From positions 1-64,000 of the forward strand of contig CANGCX010000001.1 in assembly GCA_947452315.1 (NCBI GenBank): a DNA stretch of 64,000 nt, in the 5' to 3' direction. Below, piece by piece: positions 17,983-27,079 of the stretch. The DNA comes from Opitutia bacterium. GTDB lineage: Bacteria; Verrucomicrobiota; Verrucomicrobiia; Opitutales; Opitutaceae. The translations under genes and the position numbers were made by a program. Each line of letters opens with the position of its first letter. Within the stretch, counting starts at the first letter, position 1. Below the pieces are notes generated by a model. It was not told the origin of the DNA, made no database searches, and saw only the letters and a program-made list of their open reading frames with translations.

Positions 17983-20748
17983 TTAGAACTTCACCGTAGC
18001 GCTGAACGTGGATGTGAGAGGCTCTGTATACCGGTAAACGTAATACGGCTTTCCGGTAGCGGTGTTGAGACTGGAGCCGCCAGTTTTGTAGTATTTGCTG
18101 TCGCCTTGCACGAGATCGTAGAGACGATTTACGCCTAAACGGAAGTTGGTGCGTTGACCGAATACTTTGCAGTCGTAGATGGCGTAGGCGTTAAGGGGGA
18201 ATTGTGCACCTTCGCGATAGGTGACCGCGTTGAGGATCGCGACGTTGAATTTTGGCGTCCAGACCCCGCTCAGGCCGAGGCGGAGACCGGCGGGTTTGTT
18301 GAGCGCGTAATCAAGCACGAAGCTGCCCGTATAGGGTGCGCTGCGACGACCAGTGACGACGGTGATATTAGTGTTGGAGACGAGGATGTCTTTGGCGTTA
18401 GTGATGTAGGTCGCGTTTTCGGCTTGGGTGAGATCACCGCCTGGCGCGTTAGCGGCGGTGGTGCGGGCGATGGCCGCGTCGAGCAAGGCCTTGAATTGCG
18501 AGAAGTCGCGGGTGGCTTCGACTTGGGTCTTGGAGAAGGTTGCGCGAGCTTGCAGGCCATAGATGCGTGCGGCGGTGAGGGTGAAATCGAAGCCCTTGGA
18601 TTTCTCCTTGGAGTTTACCGTGCGTGGTTCGCTGTTGAGGCCGGTGGCCACGCGGAAGAATTTAGGATCCGACGGCAACATGTTGTTGGGATTGAAGAGA
18701 TCTTCGAGTTGCGTCGAAGAAAGCGTGTTGGGGGTCCACGCATAGGCCGCGTTTTCGCGTTCAATTTCAAACGCGGCGAGGGTGTAAGAAATTTTTGAGC
18801 GAAATACATCTCCTTTTAAGCCCACTTCGTTTGTGCGGCCGGTGATGGGGCCGAGATTTGTGCCGTAAAACGTGAGCTGCGACTGCCAATTGAAAGATTG
18901 GGAGTAGATGCCATAGAGATTGGCGGAGAAGTTATCCTTTTTAATTAGGGTATAGGTCAGCGCATAGAGCCAGCTGGTCGCCGATAGAGAAAAGCCTGGA
19001 TCGTATTCAAACGATTGGGGCGATTTTTCGGGCGTGCTATAGAATGTGATGAAACCACGTGCGTCGGTCGCGTAGGTGGAGGCGATCGGGATTTTGCGGG
19101 CGATGCGGTTGTTGCTCACCCCGATGAGGGAGTTGAGGCGACCGCCGAAGTATTCGCCCGATAGGGAAGCTGTGAGGTTGCGCGTGTAGCGCACGTCGAT
19201 GAACGGGCCGGTGTTCACGTAGCTTTCAACCATCGTGGGTTCGAACGTGGCAGTACGGGGTAGCCGATCGACATTGAAGCGGTTCCAACCACCGGCGCTA
19301 AGAGCGTCGGGGTTGTCAAGGTAGGCGCGGAATTGGACACCGTTGTTGACGGCGAGTCCGGGCGCCGCGGTGTTGGCTAGACCGAAGCGCCGCCCGATTG
19401 CGTAATCTTTGCTGCGGGTGGCGGTGACGACGAGGTCCTGCTTCATCCATTTTCCGAATTGGAAGGGATAAGAGGCAGAGATACGGCCGGCCTTGAAGGT
19501 ATCACCGAAAATTTTGTAGGTGGTGAGACTGCCCGACATATCAAGGTAGGGCCGGCCGGTGCCATCGACGTCGATCACAGGGGGCGACGCGCTGCCGCCG
19601 AACGAGTTGTCGTTACGATCCTGATGTTGAAATTGCTGATTGTAGGACGCTTGGATTGAGAGTTTTCCGATAGACTGCTCAAGCATCGCGGTGACGACGT
19701 TGTAAGGACGATCAAGGTAATCGCCGAAACCAAGAATGTTAAAAGAACGGCTGAATCCTTGGAATAATTTCTGGGTGCCGTTGGGTAGACGTACCCCTAC
19801 AGTTTGGCCTTCGAGCAGGGAAATGATGTTGCCGCTAGTGCCAGAACGATCGACGGCGTCGGGCGTCGTGCTCGTGCGCTGGATGATTTCGCCGTCGGAA
19901 GTGTAATACCAACGGTTGTTGGTTGAGAACGAGCGGCCAGCGGCGGCGACGTCGCGGATGGCCGCAGTGTTGTCGGCGCGGCGGCGTTGATACTGGCCGC
20001 GTTCGGCGTCGATACTTAAAGTGGTGTTTTTAAACGGACGATACGTCACGGCCAAGTCGATAGCTCGAAAACGCTGGTAGCTGCCGTCGACGTAACTGTT
20101 GTCCAAGCGATTGACGCCGTTGATGCGGAGGGCGAGTTGACGCGTGATGCGTCGGTTGATGTCGAGCTGAAATCGGTAGGAGCCTTGGTTGTCGTAGAAA
20201 GCGAGGGCTTCGTTGGCGTTGATGAATCGGGCGCGCTTAGTCGTAGTGGTGATCTGACCGCCAGGCGTAGAGTCTCCGAACATCAGAGAGTTCGAGCCTT
20301 TGCCGATGTCGAAGCGCTCGACGTTATACGTGTCGGAAGGGACCTGCCATTGGAAGAAGTTGCGCGAAGTGTTTGCGCTGCCGCTAAGACCGCGAAATGT
20401 GATGCGTCCGTTGTCGTTTTTGGACTCGAGCCGCGGGGTGACCGTTAGTCCGGCTACGAAAGCCGAGGCGTCTTCCATGTTAAACACGCCGATGTCGCTC
20501 ATGAAATCTTTCGTGAGGACGTCTACGGTAACAGGAACTTTAACTAATTCTTGATTGGTGCGATTGCCGAGAAGCGTGTTGCTCGCGCTCCATTTGTCTT
20601 CAGAGCCTTCCTTGATCTCAAACGGCGAAAGCTCGATGACTTCGCTGGATTTTTCTACGACAGCGTTGTTGCTATTCAGCGTTTGTGCGCGAAGTGGGTA
20701 AAGCGCCGCAGTGGCGACGAGCAGGGTGATGCAAAGGGTGCGATTCAT
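17983..20748 (-). CDS. TonB-dependent outer-membrane receptor (first)
   Basis: A 921-aa outer-membrane beta-barrel that takes up a ligand using TonB/ExbBD energy. I chose the ATG at 20748 (MNRTLCITLLVATAALYPLRAQ), a signal peptide. The longer track ORF adds 129 upstream residues that do not look like protein. The mature N-terminus, VIELSPFEIKEGSEDKWSASNTLLGNRTNQELVKVPVTVDVLTKDFMSDIG, is a TonB-box-like lead into the plug domain. The barrel ends with aromatic TFSATVKF, as barrel-assembly substrates do. The plug style is that of the expanded receptor family of Opitutaceae-like bacteria. The ligand is unknown. It sits between a ceramidase-like enzyme and a hydrolase, all on one strand. Confidence 0.9.
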   Translation of the reverse strand: MNRTLCITLLVATAALYPLRAQTLNSNNAVVEKSSEVIELSPFEIKEGSEDKWSASNTLLGNRTNQELVKVPVTVDVLTKDFMSDIGVFNMEDASAFVAGLTVTPRLESKNDNGRITFRGLSGSANTSRNFFQWQVPSDTYNVERFDIGKGSNSLMFGDSTPGGQITTTTKRARFINANEALAFYDNQGSYRFQLDINRRITRQLALRINGVNRLDNSYVDGSYQRFRAIDLAVTYRPFKNTTLSIDAERGQYQRRRADNTAAIRDVAAAGRSFSTNNRWYYTSDGEIIQRTSTTPDAVDRSGTSGNIISLLEGQTVGVRLPNGTQKLFQGFSRSFNILGFGDYLDRPYNVVTAMLEQSIGKLSIQASYNQQFQHQDRNDNSFGGSASPPVIDVDGTGRPYLDMSGSLTTYKIFGDTFKAGRISASYPFQFGKWMKQDLVVTATRSKDYAIGRRFGLANTAAPGLAVNNGVQFRAYLDNPDALSAGGWNRFNVDRLPRTATFEPTMVESYVNTGPFIDVRYTRNLTASLSGEYFGGRLNSLIGVSNNRIARKIPIASTYATDARGFITFYSTPEKSPQSFEYDPGFSLSATSWLYALTYTLIKKDNFSANLYGIYSQSFNWQSQLTFYGTNLGPITGRTNEVGLKGDVFRSKISYTLAAFEIERENAAYAWTPNTLSSTQLEDLFNPNNMLPSDPKFFRVATGLNSEPRTVNSKEKSKGFDFTLTAARIYGLQARATFSKTQVEATRDFSQFKALLDAAIARTTAANAPGGDLTQAENATYITNAKDILVSNTNITVVTGRRSAPYTGSFVLDYALNKPAGLRLGLSGVWTPKFNVAILNAVTYREGAQFPLNAYAIYDCKVFGQRTNFRLGVNRLYDLVQGDSKYYKTGGSSLNTATGKPYYVYRYTEPLTSTFSATVKF

Positions 20749-20800
20749 TGAGTCAGACGAATGCAAGGGTATAGTCATTTGAGTGGGGTGAGTTGAAGAC

Positions 20801-20827
20801 AGCCTAGGTCGGGCTGAAATAAACGTC
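20801..20827 (-). promoter_or_regulatory. Partial copy of the TonB-leader motif
   Basis: On the minus strand, 65 bases before the receptor start, gacgtttatttcag followed by cccgacc and taggctg resembles gacatttatctcag-taggctg upstream of the second receptor (12 of 14 bases plus an exact 7-mer after a 7-base insertion). Here cagcc-cgaccta-ggctg can form a five-pair hairpin. The match is short and could be chance. Confidence 0.3.
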
Positions 20828-20902
20828 TCTAGCGGAGGTCGGCCAGACGCGGGAAGCAAGCGCCATATTGTGCAACAGGTCGCATGGTTTTGAGAGGCTG
20901 AT

Positions 20903-22303
20903 TTAGGCGAGCAGTCCTGTGATCGCCTCGCGGAGTTGGTCTGCGGTCTCAGGCGCGCAAAAGGCGAAATCGATTTCGTAACCGCCGGCCGGAAATTCAT
21001 CTTTTGTGGGAATATACCAAGGGCCGCCATCACCGTATCCAGCCACCGCGACGTGGCGACCGGGGCTAAGAGATTGCGCGAAAAATTGAAAATCAACAAA
21101 CGGTTCCGCTGGTAGATGCAGCAGAGCGATGTCATTGAGATGCAGCGCGCTTAGAATAAATGGCACGCGTCGATTGCAACGTTCGATTAAGGCAAGCTTG
21201 AAGGCGGGGCGCATCCGCAATGCCAGCGAATCTGTGCGCTTGTCCATCAACTCACGCAAGGCATCAAGCCCAAGTGAAGGATTCGGCTTCGCAAAAAATT
21301 CTGCGCTGCGCCAGATCACGCTTTTGAGTGTCACAGGCCGTAGCGCGGCTTCGGCGGCGACCATTCCCGCGTGAATTCGATGGGTCAGTTGCACCCGAGC
21401 GGCCGGCGTTCCATCATTGTATTTGCCGGCGGCGATGTTGCCCGCGCAACCGGTAAAATAAAGCTGAGTGCAAGCGGGCTCCTCGCGTTGACGACGCTTG
21501 CGGGCGAGTCCGCAAAAATCGCTGCTCACCCGACCGTCGCCGTAGTAACTCATCGGGTGCGTCGCATAGTAATGGCAGGCAGCGATCTTCGTTTCACCGT
21601 CATAAAAAGCTACGGTGCGCAGAAGTGGATCAATTGGCCCTTCAGGCAACGCGATCAACGTTGGATCCACGCACTTGCTGCCACGCATCGTTCCGATGCG
21701 ACCATCCGCTTTGCGGTCCATGCGACGATTGGAGGCGACGCGATCCACGCGAGCGTACGCCGCCGCCACGTGCGTGACACGTCTCGCCTGCGGGAGTGCT
21801 GCTGTCACCGCGTCCTGCGCAGCTTGCAGGCAACGTTGAAAAAAAACTGGATCATAAATCCGCGGTAAGTCGGGTTGACCGGCGACGAGCGCATCGGCCG
21901 CAGGACACACCATCGGCGCATTGTGTTGATGCACGCAATGCAGTGCTACGCGATCGGGCGTCGTTCCGGCTGCGGTCGCGAGGGCGCTGCGCCAGGCGAG
22001 GTGTGCTTCATTGAGCAAGCCCGTCCAATCCACGGTACATATCACAATCGGCGCGCCCGCCCCAAGCAACACCAAGCCGATCGCTTCCAGCGCATCATCC
22101 ACGTGCTCGACGGGCTTAATCCAACCACCGCACAACGAGTGTCCAACCGGCGGCGTCACATCGAATCTAAAAGTCGCCAACCGCAGATTTTCCCCCGTAG
22201 TATTGGGTGCCGTTTCACTCCGTAAAATCGCCGGCGACAGCGTCGCTAGAGCTGTGGCTGTAAGCGTATTATTAAGAAAACGACGCCGAGAAATATTGGG
22301 CAT
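20903..22303 (-). CDS. Neutral/alkaline ceramidase-like protein, Tat-exported
   Basis: A 466-aa enzyme-like protein exported in folded form: the N-terminus MPNISRRRFLNNTLTATALATLSPA is a Tat signal. The body matches the ceramidase N-terminal domain family: RLATFRFDVTPPVGHSLCGGW at the start, the metal-ligand pattern HCVHQHNAP, and HYYATHPMSYYGDGRVSSDFCG. It lacks the C-terminal Ig-like domain of full ceramidases, which exceed 600 aa. The canonical catalytic-serine motif GDVSPN appears as TGCAGNIAAGKYND, so ceramide hydrolysis cannot be assumed. Such proteins are common in Planctomycetes and Verrucomicrobia, and their substrates are mostly unknown. It lies 154 bases upstream of the TonB receptor on the same strand. 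Confidence 0.82.
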   Translation of the reverse strand: MPNISRRRFLNNTLTATALATLSPAILRSETAPNTTGENLRLATFRFDVTPPVGHSLCGGWIKPVEHVDDALEAIGLVLLGAGAPIVICTVDWTGLLNEAHLAWRSALATAAGTTPDRVALHCVHQHNAPMVCPAADALVAGQPDLPRIYDPVFFQRCLQAAQDAVTAALPQARRVTHVAAAYARVDRVASNRRMDRKADGRIGTMRGSKCVDPTLIALPEGPIDPLLRTVAFYDGETKIAACHYYATHPMSYYGDGRVSSDFCGLARKRRQREEPACTQLYFTGCAGNIAAGKYNDGTPAARVQLTHRIHAGMVAAEAALRPVTLKSVIWRSAEFFAKPNPSLGLDALRELMDKRTDSLALRMRPAFKLALIERCNRRVPFILSALHLNDIALLHLPAEPFVDFQFFAQSLSPGRHVAVAGYGDGGPWYIPTKDEFPAGGYEIDFAFCAPETADQLREAITGLLA

Positions 22304-22438
22304 AATCTTATTAGGGGTGACTCACCCTGATGCGATCGCGACTGCCTGTCCAAGCAGGAACTCGCCGAATCTCGCTTGTCGCAAAGCTGCGCCGCCTTTT
22401 ACTCCTACGAGCTCTTCTTTACAGCAATCATTACCCCA

Positions 22439-23416
22439 ATGGAAAAACCCTCAATCTGCTTAATCTTTAGTTCGTGGTGCGTCGCGCTTCTTATTTTTAC
22501 GGCTCCTGCTGGACTTTTCGCTCAGCAAAAACAGGGCAAAGACAAAGATTCTTCGCCTCATCTCCGCCAAGCCGCTGACTTCATGCGCGACGGTAAACGC
22601 GCCGAAGCGCTCGCCGCCGTGCAACGCGAGCTCACTACCAATCCTAACTCCCTCGCTTCTGCTAATTTACTCGATACGCTCGGCGAGCACAAGGCCGCCC
22701 GCGTTATTTTCCAGAAGCGCATCGACGCTGCCTCCGATGCCGCCGCCAAGGCCTCTGCCCAGCGCTCCCTAGCCATGTCTTATGCCTTCACAGGCGAAAG
22801 CAAAGTCACTGTCGCGCTCGAAAAAGATGTTATCGCCTACTGGGTGACGCGCGAGTCTGTCGAACCGCAGCTGGCATATTATCAACAAGGAGAAATGGCC
22901 AATGAAGCCGCGCGTGTTTGCATCGATTCAGGTGATCTCGATGCTGCCGAGTATTGGTACCGCAAGGGCACCGAGCTCGGTCTTAAAGAACCTGCACCTA
23001 AGACGCACCCGCAAAGCCTCTGGGATTATCGCCTAGCCCACGCGCTCGGCCGCATCGCCGCACGTCGAGGTGTCAAAGCCGAAGCCCAACGCCACATCGT
23101 GGCCGCTCGCGCCCTTCTCGACAGCGATCCCAAGATGGCGGAACAACAAGAACGTTATTTCCCTTACCTTGTTGGTTACGTCGCGCTGTACACTGGCGAC
23201 TTGAAACTCGCCCAGGCCGAACTCACCAAGGCATTGAACAGCCCTGGCTCGCAGAGCGATCCGTTCTTGCCGTGCTTGTTGGGTCAGACCTGTGAACAAC
23301 TCGGTCAGACTGACCGTGCCCTCGATTATTATCGCCAAGCCTACGCGCTTGCCACCGCACACAATCCGCCCGCGGCTCACGTCCGCCCGCTCGCGCGCAA
23401 GAAACTCGGCTTGTAA
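22439..23416 (+). CDS. Exported tetratricopeptide-repeat protein
   Basis: A 325-aa protein with a signal peptide (MEKPSICLIFSSWCVALLIFTAPAGLFAQ). I chose the ATG at 22439 because the longer track ORF would bury the signal. The mature part is helical, with TPR-like units: RQAADFMRDGKRAEALAAVQRELTTNP, AARVCIDSGDLDAAEYWYRKGTELG, VALYTGDLKLAQAELTKALNSPGS and LGQTCEQLGQTDRALDYYRQAYALA. No catalytic domain is seen. It is probably a periplasmic adaptor or scaffold. It is divergent from the ceramidase-like gene, with a 135-base shared upstream region. Confidence 0.82.
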   Translation: MEKPSICLIFSSWCVALLIFTAPAGLFAQQKQGKDKDSSPHLRQAADFMRDGKRAEALAAVQRELTTNPNSLASANLLDTLGEHKAARVIFQKRIDAASDAAAKASAQRSLAMSYAFTGESKVTVALEKDVIAYWVTRESVEPQLAYYQQGEMANEAARVCIDSGDLDAAEYWYRKGTELGLKEPAPKTHPQSLWDYRLAHALGRIAARRGVKAEAQRHIVAARALLDSDPKMAEQQERYFPYLVGYVALYTGDLKLAQAELTKALNSPGSQSDPFLPCLLGQTCEQLGQTDRALDYYRQAYALATAHNPPAAHVRPLARKKLGL

Positions 23417-23466
23417 ATACATCACCCGCTTTTCCTCAGTGGGGCGCGTCAAAGCCTTTTTCAGCT

Positions 23467-24177
23467 TCAGCTGATTAATAATAGTCGAGGCGGATCGCCT
23501 GGCCGCGTCGAGGGCGCGCGGTGCACGCAAGGGGGTACCATACAGCCCGGATAATCCGTCGCTATTCGCCATAGATTCCCGAGGCCAAACCCGTACGGCT
23601 GAGCGCCCGGCTTGGGCAAATAGTGCAGATCGTAACAGTTTGCTTGGAGAAACTCGCGAAACTCTTCTCCGTCAGTTCCGCCAAACTCTTTTAACAACGC
23701 GGCCCGCGTCTCCGCTTGATCCACGCGGCGCTCGGACTCGCCTGGACTCAAGCCCTCACTCGCCGGTCCGTAATACGTGCACAACCATGTGTCCGCGGCA
23801 AAGGGTGCACTATCGGCGTGAAACGAAAAAACGTCCGTCGCGATCAATCCAGCTGCTTCATCACGTGGATAACCGTTGATGCAATTGAGCGCGGGCTCGA
23901 GGCCTTGCTCGCGCAGGAGCTGGAGATCTGCGAGGAGTTGCTGGACAGCTATGCGCCCAGCGGGGCCGACCTCGAGCGCGATTAGTCTCGCCTCATCGAG
24001 CGTGTCGATGGGCTCACCGCCGGCCAGACCTGCGGCCACGGCAGCATAATCACCAGGTAAGACGCGCGGCCAACACAGCGCATTCACGCCAGCAGCTAAG
24101 GGAGTCTCTAGTAACTCGGTAAAACCGCCGACGTACTTGACTCCCGAACGTTCAGGTAACGGGGCGTAGCAATTCAT
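23467..24177 (-). CDS. Uncharacterised protein, possibly DUF1826-like
   Basis: A 236-aa soluble protein with no signal or membrane segment. I do not recognise it firmly. The arrangement VFSFHADSAPFAADTWLCTYYGPASEGL...PPCVHRAPSTRPGDPPRLLLIS, with a His-x-Asp pair, a Tyr-Gly-Pro strand, and a late His-Arg before a hydrophobic end strand, resembles DUF1826 or cupin-like/2-oxoglutarate-type folds. That similarity is from memory and weak. The early part (LLETPLAAGVNALCWPRVLPGDY) is also the style of DUF1826 openings. It is convergent with the TPR gene and upstream of no clear partner. Confidence 0.65.
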   Translation of the reverse strand: MNCYAPLPERSGVKYVGGFTELLETPLAAGVNALCWPRVLPGDYAAVAAGLAGGEPIDTLDEARLIALEVGPAGRIAVQQLLADLQLLREQGLEPALNCINGYPRDEAAGLIATDVFSFHADSAPFAADTWLCTYYGPASEGLSPGESERRVDQAETRAALLKEFGGTDGEEFREFLQANCYDLHYLPKPGAQPYGFGLGNLWRIATDYPGCMVPPCVHRAPSTRPGDPPRLLLIS

Positions 24178-24358
24178 GGAGTTTGGAAATTTAAATCACG
24201 AAACCCTGTTTAGCATGAACTAAAAAAATAATGTGTGGATACATTAACCAATGGCAGGGAGCGTCACACTATTTTTTAACCATCAAAGAAGACGCTTCTT
24301 ACCAAAAGACCTGACCAGTGGGCCGAAGCTAAGGATAAGGGAACGCAAGGCGAGTGCT

Positions 24359-25726
24359 TCAGGGGGTGGGTGGTGTGCTGATCCGGATGCGGCGATATTC
24401 AAGTTGGCCTCTATCGCCTTCTAGACCTATAGGACCGTTCGCGGGTAGCTTAAGCGCGGTTTCGAGGACTTCGCCGTTGCAGGTGCAATGGGCGACGCTG
24501 TCGGTCACGGTGATGATAAGCTCGTTCCAATCAAGTGGTCGGAAGTGCGAGAGCTTCAAATAAGGACCGGCTATGAGGTAGTCACGGGCTTGCAGTTGTG
24601 GACCGCGCAGATAAACCCCACCGTCAGCATTGGGCGTAGCACGGAACTCGAGTTTAAGCGTGAAATTTTGGGGGAATTCACGGGTCGTCCACAATTGTTG
24701 TATACACCGGCCCCCGGGAGGTGTGGTCGCGGTGAGGCGACCAGCTTGTGCGAGCCATCGACCATCAGGACTGCGCGTAAGTCCATTGTAGATCGCCGGC
24801 TTTGTTACGACCGGCCAATGCGGAGCAGTAAGGTCGGCGGCCTGCATTCGAATGGTAGTGGCGATTTCTTTCTCCGTGGTGGGCCGCGTGCCCCAGCCAG
24901 TCAGGTCGTGGCCGTTGAATAGACTGACAAAGCCGGACTCGGGCTTAAAAGTGTCGGTAGCCCGTTCGCTGAGGCCGAGCGTTGCAAAAAGCGGTCGCAG
25001 GGCGGCGGCAAACTTGGCGTAACCGGCGGAGTTGGGGTGGAGGAGATCGGGGAACTCGGCTAAGGGAGCGTCGTTTTGGGGGTCGGCGAAGAGTTTCCAC
25101 GTGTCGAGGACGGTAACTTGGGGTTGGTCGACGGTGGCTTCGAGGATTAGTTGGTTGATGCGACGGATGAGAAAGGCAGGACGCTTCTTGGTGGGCGAGC
25201 TAGGCATTACGGCGCAGACGATCACGGGCAGTGCAGGATTATGATCGCGTAGCGCAGACAGGATAAGGCGGAGATTGGTGGCGACGGTCCAAGGCGCGGC
25301 ATTTTCCTCGAGGTCGTTGGTACCAATGAGAAGGACGACTGCAGTGGGATGAAGGGCGATGACGTCCTCCTGGAGGCGGATGAGGACGCCGCGTGTGGTG
25401 TCTCCGCTGATGCCACGGTTGGCGACTTTTAGATCAGGGAAAAATGTGCTGAGGGAAGCTCCCCAACCTTGGGTGATCGAATCGCCTAGAAAGACTATGG
25501 CCTGTTGGTCGCGCTCAACCTGTCCAGACCAAGCAGTACGGCGTTCGGTCCAGAGTTTTTGAAACCACGGGTAGCGGCGGATCGGCCCGGAGCCAGGCAG
25601 GCCGTCATCAGACGCGGGTATAGAAAAACGCGAGGCAGGGTTGACGGTGGAGGGACTGGAAGTCGTGGGCGCAGCGCCGGCGGAGAGTACGAGAAGGCCA
25701 AAAGCTAGGATGGATATGGAACGCAT
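24359..25726 (-). CDS. SGNH/GDSL esterase fused to a DUF1080 domain
   Basis: A 455-aa secreted two-domain protein. The signal peptide is near MRSISILAFGLLVLSAGAA. Domain 1 (about 75-250) is an SGNH hydrolase: block I IVFLGDSITQGWG (Ser83), block II NRGISGDTTRG, block III LLIGTNDLEEN and block V DLLHPNSAG with Asp and His. Domain 2 (about 260-453) opens with FVSLFNGHDLTGWG and ends FRPLDWNELIITV...GPIGLEGDRGQLEYRRIRI, the DUF1080/3-keto-disaccharide-hydrolase fold, a LamG-like beta-sandwich. This suggests an esterase or deacetylase acting on a glycan held by the second domain. Such fusions are typical of the Planctomycetes-Verrucomicrobia group. Confidence 0.88.
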   Translation of the reverse strand: MRSISILAFGLLVLSAGAAPTTSSPSTVNPASRFSIPASDDGLPGSGPIRRYPWFQKLWTERRTAWSGQVERDQQAIVFLGDSITQGWGASLSTFFPDLKVANRGISGDTTRGVLIRLQEDVIALHPTAVVLLIGTNDLEENAAPWTVATNLRLILSALRDHNPALPVIVCAVMPSSPTKKRPAFLIRRINQLILEATVDQPQVTVLDTWKLFADPQNDAPLAEFPDLLHPNSAGYAKFAAALRPLFATLGLSERATDTFKPESGFVSLFNGHDLTGWGTRPTTEKEIATTIRMQAADLTAPHWPVVTKPAIYNGLTRSPDGRWLAQAGRLTATTPPGGRCIQQLWTTREFPQNFTLKLEFRATPNADGGVYLRGPQLQARDYLIAGPYLKLSHFRPLDWNELIITVTDSVAHCTCNGEVLETALKLPANGPIGLEGDRGQLEYRRIRISTPPTP

Positions 25727-25851
25727 TGGGGTAAGAGGAAAAAGAGCTGGGTAGCAGGAAGCGAAAGCATCGACGGGAGGCGAATGTTTTCCCGAGTGGC
25801 AATGATAGGGGAGCGAATTAGATCCAAGTCCCTTCCAAGTCTCAGTGATAG

Positions 25852-25886
25852 AGTAAAAGAAAGCCCGAGCGTTTTAGGCTCGGGCT
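25852..25886 (-). terminator. Rho-independent terminator of the sugar-acid operon
   Basis: On the minus strand the nine-base arms agcccgagc and gctcgggct surround a seven-base loop, followed by ttctttt. It lies 45 bases beyond the stop of the PfkB kinase gene. The rest of the gap up to the SGNH gene (25727-25851) shows nothing recognisable. Confidence 0.85.
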
Positions 25887-25930
25887 GAGGGATTCGCCAG
25901 ACGGGGGTGCCCCTGTACTATAATGGAAGA

Positions 25931-27025
25931 TTAGCGAACAACTCGTGCGCCGCCGCCGGAGATCTGCTTCTCTACTTCTTTGCGAGTGGCCATCGAGGTG
26001 TCACCCGGGGTCGTCGAAGCGAGGGCGCCGTGCGCGGCGCCGTATTCGACCGCTTTTTGGGCGTCGTTGAACTCCATGAAACCGAATTGTACGCCCGAGG
26101 CAAAGCTGTCGCCGCCGCCGACGCGGTCGAGAATTTCGAGTCCAGGGTATTGGCGGCTCTCGAAAAACTTGCCATCGTGCCAGAGGATCGCGCTCCAGTC
26201 GTTTTTGGTGGCGGTGATAACGTGGCGGAGGGTGGTGGCAGCGACCTTAAAGTTCGGGAATTCTTTCACTGCGGTCTCAATCATGGCCTTGAAGGCGTCG
26301 GTCTCGATATGGCCGAGAGTTTCGGCGCCCTCGACGGCAAATCCAAGTGAGGCGGTGAAGTCCTCTTCATTGCCGATCATGACATCGACGTATTTGGCGA
26401 TTTCGCGGTTCACCTCTTGAGCTTTCTTGAGTCCGCCAATGGTCTTCCAGAGCGATGGGCGGTAGTTCAAATCGTAAGATACGATGGTGCCGTATTTCTT
26501 TGCGGCTTTTACGGCCTCAACGGTGAGCTCGGCTGTAGAAGTGGAGAGAGCAGCGAAGATACCGCCGGTGTGGAACCAGCGCACGCCCAGTTTACCAAAA
26601 ATATGATCCCAATCGATATCGCCGGGCTTGAGTTGTGAAGCGGCGGTGTTGCCGCGGTCCGGGTTGCCGACTGCGCCGCGCACACCGAAGCCGCGCTCCG
26701 TGAAGTTTAGCCCGTTGCGAACCGTACGGCCAATGCCATCATCATCGCGCCACTTAATGAAATCGGTTGCGACGCCGCCTTGCATGATGAAGTCCTCGAC
26801 GAGGTGACCGACTTCGTTGTCGACGAAGGCAGTGACGACGGCCGTTTTGTATCCGAAGCATTTGCGGAGACCTCGGGATGTATTGTACTCGCCGCCACCT
26901 TCCCAGACTTTGAACTCCCGTGCTGTGCGGATGCGGCCCTCGCCGGGATCGAGACGAAGCATGACTTCGCCGAGGGAAATTTGGTCAAAGGCGCAGGTAT
27001 TGGCGGGTTTGATTTGGAGGCTCAT
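25931..27025 (-). CDS. PfkB-family sugar kinase, 2-keto-3-deoxygluconate kinase-like
   Basis: A ribokinase-fold kinase of 364 aa. N-terminal ISLGEVMLRLDPGEGRIRTAREFKVWEGGGEYNTSRGLRKCFG matches KDG-kinase-like proteins, where the GG-E-N segment contacts the sugar acid. The C-terminal DRVGGGDSFASG carries the catalytic Asp in a GGGD variant of the usual GAGD. The product in that case would be 2-keto-3-deoxy-6-phosphogluconate, which an Entner-Doudoroff aldolase splits, but no aldolase is in the window. It is the last gene of a minus-strand block with two dehydrogenases, spaced 54 and 65 bases apart, which supports a sugar-acid role. Confidence 0.85.
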   Translation of the reverse strand: MSLQIKPANTCAFDQISLGEVMLRLDPGEGRIRTAREFKVWEGGGEYNTSRGLRKCFGYKTAVVTAFVDNEVGHLVEDFIMQGGVATDFIKWRDDDGIGRTVRNGLNFTERGFGVRGAVGNPDRGNTAASQLKPGDIDWDHIFGKLGVRWFHTGGIFAALSTSTAELTVEAVKAAKKYGTIVSYDLNYRPSLWKTIGGLKKAQEVNREIAKYVDVMIGNEEDFTASLGFAVEGAETLGHIETDAFKAMIETAVKEFPNFKVAATTLRHVITATKNDWSAILWHDGKFFESRQYPGLEILDRVGGGDSFASGVQFGFMEFNDAQKAVEYGAAHGALASTTPGDTSMATRKEVEKQISGGGARVVR

Positions 27026-27079
27026 GGAATTTGAAGAGGTGGATTATAAGGCTTGGGAGAGAAAGCTTGGAGAGATGGA

